64,000 nt of DNA from Paenibacillus sp. MZ04-78.2. GTDB taxonomy: Bacteria; Bacillota; Bacilli; Paenibacillales; NBRC-103111. The DNA is taken from assembly GCF_024213375.1 (NCBI RefSeq), contig NZ_JANAVJ010000008.1:62001-126000 (forward strand), given 5' to 3'. A program made the position numbers and the translations under genes. The notes under the pieces are model-generated. The model was not told the origin of the DNA. It made no database searches and saw only the letters and a program-made list of their open reading frames with translations. Below are positions 60,967-64,000 of this stretch, one piece after another. Within the stretch, counting starts at the first letter, position 1. Every line of letters begins with the position of its first letter.

Positions 60967-61308
60967 TCACTGGGCCTGGTCGTAAGTCACCGTTTGTCTC
61001 ATCTTCAGCTGCACGACGATTTTGCGAAGCGACTCTTTGTTCAAGCCGAGCTCGTTCAGCTCCTGAATCAATTGAACCCATTCCTGGTCCAGCATCTCGG
61101 GCTTGTCCCCCTGATCGTGCAAAATAAGCGTTTGTACGTTTACGCCGAGTACGGGCGCAAGCTTCCGAAGAAACTGGATGGACGGATTCGATTGCAAGTC
61201 CCTTTCGATCGAACTCAAATAAGATTTGGCGACGCCGGCGCGGGCTGCAAGCTCCGTAAGCGACATGCGTTTCTGATGTCGAAGGGACTGAATTCGTGCC
61301 CCGATCAT
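60967..61308 (-). CDS. SinR-like transcriptional repressor
   Basis: The 113-residue product has an XRE helix-turn-helix (IGARIQSLRHQKRMSLTELAARAGVAKSYLSSIERDLQSNPSIQFLRKLAPVLGV) and a C-terminal SinI-like multimerisation segment (LDQEWVQLIQELNELGLNKESLRKIV), the same layout as SinR. ATG 61308 has AAGGAGG eight bases upstream; the frame open to 61368 is leader. In B. subtilis SinR represses biofilm genes; here the target is unknown. Three GTATC/GATAC boxes at 61376-61402 lie in its upstream region and may be operators. Confidence 0.87.
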   Translation of the reverse strand: MIGARIQSLRHQKRMSLTELAARAGVAKSYLSSIERDLQSNPSIQFLRKLAPVLGVNVQTLILHDQGDKPEMLDQEWVQLIQELNELGLNKESLRKIVVQLKMRQTVTYDQAQ

Positions 61309-61375
61309 GATTAATTCCTCCTTAGTTTTCCCGAAGGCCGAGTTTAATAGTTTTAGTTCTATATTCATACTAATT

Positions 61376-61402
61376 GTATCATATTTCGATACGCTTTGTA
61401 TC
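61376..61402. promoter_or_regulatory. GTATC/GATAC repeat cluster between SinR-like and XRE genes
   Basis: GTATC at 61376-61380, GATAC at 61388-61392 and GTATC at 61398-61402 alternate in orientation. A similar TTGTATC-N8-GATACAA occurs at 62172-62193 above the second XRE gene. These are probable operators for one of the three repressors encoded around them. Confidence 0.5.
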
Positions 61403-61465
61403 TGTATTTGAAAAATTTTATTATTTTTTGCCTATTGACCTCAACTTTTTTTTGAAATAGGGTTC

Positions 61466-61494
61466 TTCACAAACTTTGCTACGTAATGTATAAT
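61466..61494 (+). promoter_or_regulatory. Promoter of the first XRE repressor gene
   Basis: TTCACA (61466-61471) and TATAAT (61489-61494), spacing 17. The block CTTCACAAAC ... TACGTAATGTATAAT recurs almost unchanged at 62262-62291. Confidence 0.7.
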
Positions 61495-61576
61495 CTAGTC
61501 AAGCTTGAATTCAACAGATTTCGACAAAAGTCACACGGAGATTAGTACATCGGCAATGTTTTGGAGGGAAACGGAA

Positions 61577-61948
61577 ATGGTCAGAATCGGGGACAAAATC
61601 GCTCTGCTCCGCGAAAAGCAAGCGCTCACTCAGGAAGAGCTTTCCAGCAAAATCAACATCTCGCGCGCTTCGCTCTCGCATTACGAGAAAAACCGAAGGG
61701 AGCCGGACTACGAAACCGTGGTCAAAATTGCAGATTTTTTCAAGGTATCCATCGATTACTTATTGGGAAGAACGAAGGACCCAAGAGTCGTACTGGAGCC
61801 GGAAGTACGGGCTTTCGTAGATAGTTTGGAGCTGTCCGACGAAAAGATTATCGACCGATTCTCCTTAACCGTAGACGGCATGAAACTGACTTTTGACGAG
61901 GCAAAGCGGTTCATCGCCTTCGTAAGGGCCGAAAGATCGCTCAAATAA
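61577..61948 (+). CDS. XRE-family repressor, copy 1
   Basis: The 123-residue product has a helix-turn-helix (GDKIALLREKQALTQEELSSKINISRASLSHYEKNRREPDYETVVKIADFFKVSIDYLLGR) and a C-terminal helical part (VDSLELSDEKIIDRFSLTVDGMKLTFDEAKRFIAFVRAERS). ATG 61577 has GGAGGG nine bases upstream. It is about 75 percent identical by eye to the gene at 62542. It resembles the SlrR/Xre-type small repressors of Bacillota. Targets unknown; its own promoter shares sequence with that of the second copy. Confidence 0.87.
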   Translation: MVRIGDKIALLREKQALTQEELSSKINISRASLSHYEKNRREPDYETVVKIADFFKVSIDYLLGRTKDPRVVLEPEVRAFVDSLELSDEKIIDRFSLTVDGMKLTFDEAKRFIAFVRAERSLK

Positions 61949-62541
61949 CGCTTCCAGCTTCCCCTCCTGTCAAGCAAGCAGCCTGGCTCGATCCTCATTT
62001 CCATACAATCAGGTATACATGCACCCCGCAATGGCAATAATGGGCAATTGAGCGCTCTGCACGGTTCGCCGCGGATCGATCCTTATTCTGGCTTCATGTG
62101 GCTTGGCGATACGGACGGACGCTTGGGTTCTCCTGTACAAGGTTTGGGCACAACGGCATCAAGTATACTCATTGTATCACAAAATAGATACAAATTGTAA
62201 CTGTTTTTTTGTTTTCTTTTCCATTCGTTAACAAAATATATCCAAAACGGGGAGAACCATCCTTCACAAACGTCGATACGTAATGTATAATTTAATTACT
62301 TCCTAACACAGTCTGGGAGCTTGACTCTTCGTTACGGCCGTTCTTTATAGAAAACAAGCCCCGCTGTGACAAGAGAAGCAAACGCATTCAATTGGTCTGG
62401 AAAGTTTGCTCCTGAAACGGTTTTCTCCGGATTGTGTTTTAGGTACAACGACTCATCGCAACGATTTGACAGACCTGGAACGAGATATTTCTTCCTATCC
62501 GGAGGACTATCGTATACTTAAGATGATCGGGGTGAGAACAG
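61949..62541. promoter_or_regulatory. Long region between the two XRE genes
   Basis: No gene is supported here. It holds the TTGTATC-N8-GATACAA inverted repeat (62172-62193), the duplicated promoter (62263-62291) and a leader of about 245 bases to the TTG start at 62542. The reading frames in it have no ribosome site and are rejected. Part of the leader may fold but no riboswitch class is recognised. Confidence 0.5.
62263..62291 (+). promoter_or_regulatory. Promoter of the second XRE repressor gene
   Basis: TTCACA (62263-62268) and TATAAT (62286-62291), spacing 17, in sequence almost identical to the promoter at 61466-61494. Confidence 0.65.
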
Positions 62542-62910
62542 TTGGGGCAAATTGGAAACCGCATCGCTGCATTAAGGGAAAAGCAAGGATTGACGCAAGA
62601 AGAGCTTTCCTTCAAACTCGACATTTCCCGCGCCTCCCTCTCTCATTATGAGAAGAACCGCCGGGAACCCGACTACGATACCCTGGTGAAAATCGCCAAT
62701 CATTTCAAAGTATCGATCGACTATTTGCTTGGTCGCACACAGGACCCGGAAATGGTGCTGGATCAGCAAGTCAGACAATTCGTCGACAGTCTGGAGCTGT
62801 CGGATGAACGAATTTTGCAGCATTTTGCGCTTACGATTGACGGAAAGCAGCTCACGCCGGAGGAAGCCAAGCGGTTCATCGCCTTTGTCCGGGCAGAGCG
62901 GTCCTTTTAA
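62542..62910 (+). CDS. XRE-family repressor, copy 2
   Basis: The 122-residue product is a close paralogue of the gene at 61577-61948, with the helix-turn-helix GNRIAALREKQGLTQEELSFKLDISRASLSHYEKNRREPDYDTLVKIANHFKVSIDYLLGR and the same C-terminal FALTIDGKQLTPEEAKRFIAFVRAERSF. The start is TTG 62542, after GGGGTGAG. It ends next to a terminator shared with the convergent Nudix-like gene. A long leader sets it apart from copy 1. Confidence 0.87.
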   Translation: MGQIGNRIAALREKQGLTQEELSFKLDISRASLSHYEKNRREPDYDTLVKIANHFKVSIDYLLGRTQDPEMVLDQQVRQFVDSLELSDERILQHFALTIDGKQLTPEEAKRFIAFVRAERSF

Positions 62911-62926
62911 GCATACAATATCGGAA

Positions 62927-62968
62927 AAGCTGACCTTGGGCTTGCCCCAAAGGCCAGCTTCTTTGTTT
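62927..62968. terminator. Terminator of the second XRE gene
   Basis: AAGCTG (62927-62932) with CAGCTT (62955-62960) and a CC-TTGGGG inner stem form a hairpin, then CTTTGTTT. It lies between two convergent genes. Confidence 0.6.
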
Positions 62969-63482
62969 ATCCGCCTCTTAAGAGCCTCAAGCACCGGTTA
63001 AGGACGTGCTGCTGATCGAACCCGATTTCTTCCGCAGGCGGCAGCCGCTCCGGCTTAAACCACGCAAAAGCGAGCGCCTCGTTCCGCGGCTCGATATCGC
63101 CGGCCACCTGCACGACATACGTGAGTCCGATCGCATGTTTTCGGGGATCGATCGCATCGAATCCGCTGACGGGGGCCGCCGATGGGGCATACTGCGCCAC
63201 ATAGAGCGGCCGTCCGTCGTCGACAGGGCTCGTGACGGCCAACCGTTCCCCCAGCGTCTCGCTTAACTGCCGTCGGATGCCGCTTCCGATCGTTTCTCCA
63301 TAATGCAATCTGCCGCCAACGGTACACCATTTGTTTCCCTGATGGGGCGTTGCCCTCCATATTAACCCGATGCGGAGAAGGGTGTCCGCTTCGTCTAATT
63401 CGACAAGAAGCACGTCAGTGCAGACAATGGGAACCAAGGATTGGACCTGCTCCCACATCTGCGGTTCAATCCACGGAGCCAA
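62967..63482 (-). CDS. Nudix-fold protein (DUF4916-like) with degenerate Nudix box
   Basis: The 171-residue product has a Nudix region GRLHYGETIGSGIRRQLSETLGERL. Compared with the consensus GX5EX7REUXEEXGU, the REUXEE stretch reads RQLSET, so one of the catalytic glutamates is replaced by Gln and another by Thr; metal binding may be weakened. The start is TTG 63482, only about 12 bases after the SGNH stop, with a poor site, so translation is probably coupled; ATG 63458 is an alternative. Substrate unknown. Confidence 0.65.
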   Translation of the reverse strand: MAPWIEPQMWEQVQSLVPIVCTDVLLVELDEADTLLRIGLIWRATPHQGNKWCTVGGRLHYGETIGSGIRRQLSETLGERLAVTSPVDDGRPLYVAQYAPSAAPVSGFDAIDPRKHAIGLTYVVQVAGDIEPRNEALAFAWFKPERLPPAEEIGFDQQHVLNRCLRLLRGG

Positions 63483-63494
63483 GTCGCTTCACGC

Positions 63495-64000
63495 TCATTT
63501 CTTCTGTTCAAAATAGGCTTTCACAATATCGAACCAAATCCTGTAGCCGACATTGTTAGGATGAACGTTATCGGCGAGGAAGGCGTTGATGTTCGAATTT
63601 ACCTCCATCATCCGGCTGTAAATATCGATATAATCCAACTTGTTGGCGGCGGCAAACTCCTCGGATACGGCGACATAGTCTTTGTAATAAGCGCCTGTGC
63701 TGTTCTTGGCTTCGCCTTTCTTCGGATTCGGCGATAGCACGATGACCTTGGCCTGCGGCAAGGCCTCTTTGATTTTTTGAAGCATCGACTCCAAGTTCTC
63801 CCTCGTTTTCTGGAGCGGAATGGATTGTCCATAATCGTTAAGCACGAACGTTTCAAACAAAATAATGTGCGGCTTGGCCTCGATGACGTTGTTTACATAA
63901 TTTTGAAGTATGATCATCTCGGTAGAATGGCCGGGAAAACCGTTGGATATCAGCGCCGTATTCCGCAAACCGTCGGTTCCCTGAATGTAACGGATTAGAA
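63495..64000 (-). CDS. SGNH/GDSL-family hydrolase, partial at the window edge
   Basis: This is the C-terminal part (about 168 residues) of a secreted or cytoplasmic SGNH hydrolase whose 5' end lies beyond 64000. It has IILFETFVLNDYGQS, a block II/III-like region, VIVLSPNPKKGE, and the catalytic DNVHPNNVGYRIW block V (Asp and His). The frame stays open through the window end (LIRYIQGTDGLRNTALISNG). Such enzymes deacetylate or hydrolyse esters of surface polysaccharides. The Nudix gene follows 12 bases later on the same strand. Confidence 0.8.
   Translation of the reverse strand, partial: LIRYIQGTDGLRNTALISNGFPGHSTEMIILQNYVNNVIEAKPHIILFETFVLNDYGQSIPLQKTRENLESMLQKIKEALPQAKVIVLSPNPKKGEAKNSTGAYYKDYVAVSEEFAAANKLDYIDIYSRMMEVNSNINAFLADNVHPNNVGYRIWFDIVKAYFEQKK

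Noticed and set aside
1-64000. Mobile elements, CRISPR arrays, tRNA and rRNA genes
   Set aside because: I searched by eye for transposase or integrase motifs, regular spaced repeats, cloverleaf ends with CCA and rRNA signatures, and found none. This is not a substitute for tRNAscan-SE or barrnap.

Overview
The window looks like chromosome of a spore-forming Bacillota of the Paenibacillaceae (Paenibacillus/Cohnella-like). Pointers are a GC-rich but clearly Gram-positive gene style (strong GGAGG ribosome sites, TTG/GTG starts, SigA-type promoters), a GlcT-controlled glucose PTS operon, a HemAT aerotaxis sensor, PrkA, an AbrB-type regulator, SinR/SinI-like proteins, several VanRS- and YesMN-type two-component systems and a dra/nupC/pdp-type deoxynucleoside operon. 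I see no tRNA, rRNA, CRISPR array, insertion sequence, integrase or phage module. The assignment rests on gene content, not on a marker gene.

Layout. 0-9 kb: a small secreted protein, a small hypothetical protein, a MarR regulator with a UvrA-like ABC ATPase (probable drug-resistance pair), an AraC regulator divergent from a MATE exporter, a small membrane protein, a frameshifted Tat-signal pseudogene and an MBL-fold hydrolase. 9-11 kb: a DoxX protein and a BlaI/M56-peptidase pair sharing a matching operator. 11-16 kb: glcT-crr-ptsG-ptsH-ptsI, all on the minus strand, behind a GlcT RNA antiterminator (RAT) and terminator. 16-18 kb: HemAT preceded by a cyclic-di-GMP-I riboswitch. 18-32 kb: a MORN-repeat exported protein, a 7TM-DISM kinase and regulator, a DUF2334/FG-GAP exported protein, a LytTR-PAS histidine kinase, prkA, an ECF sigma factor and a VanRS-like system. 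32-39 kb: a lactonase-family beta-propeller and the deoR / nupC-pdp-deoC cluster with promoter, DeoR half sites and a cre. 39-47 kb: a nuclease-fold protein (DUF2161), a polysaccharide deacetylase, a thioredoxin-reductase-like flavoprotein, an AT-rich GT39-type membrane glycosyltransferase, a second VanRS-like system, an MFS transporter, and an ArsR regulator divergent from a flavin reductase-like protein. 47-54.5 kb: a CUT1 sugar ABC transporter divergent from a YesM/YesN two-component system. 54.5-64 kb: tiny genes, an alpha/beta-hydrolase fused to a SARP-type DNA-binding/BTAD region, an AbrB with a zinc-ribbon tail, trmL, an orphan PhoP-like regulator behind a PhoP-box-like repeat, serC, thpR, a SinR-like repressor with two SinI-like small proteins, two near-identical XRE repressors, a Nudix-like protein and the end of an SGNH hydrolase.

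Functionally the region is rich in regulation: five complete two-component systems, one orphan kinase, one orphan response regulator, two one-component AraC/SARP regulators, three SinR/XRE repressors and several RNA-level controls. The least explained elements are the hydrolase-SARP fusion, the two SinI-like microproteins away from a classical sin operon, the structured RNA at 54.77-54.85 kb and the BlaI regulon that includes DoxX.
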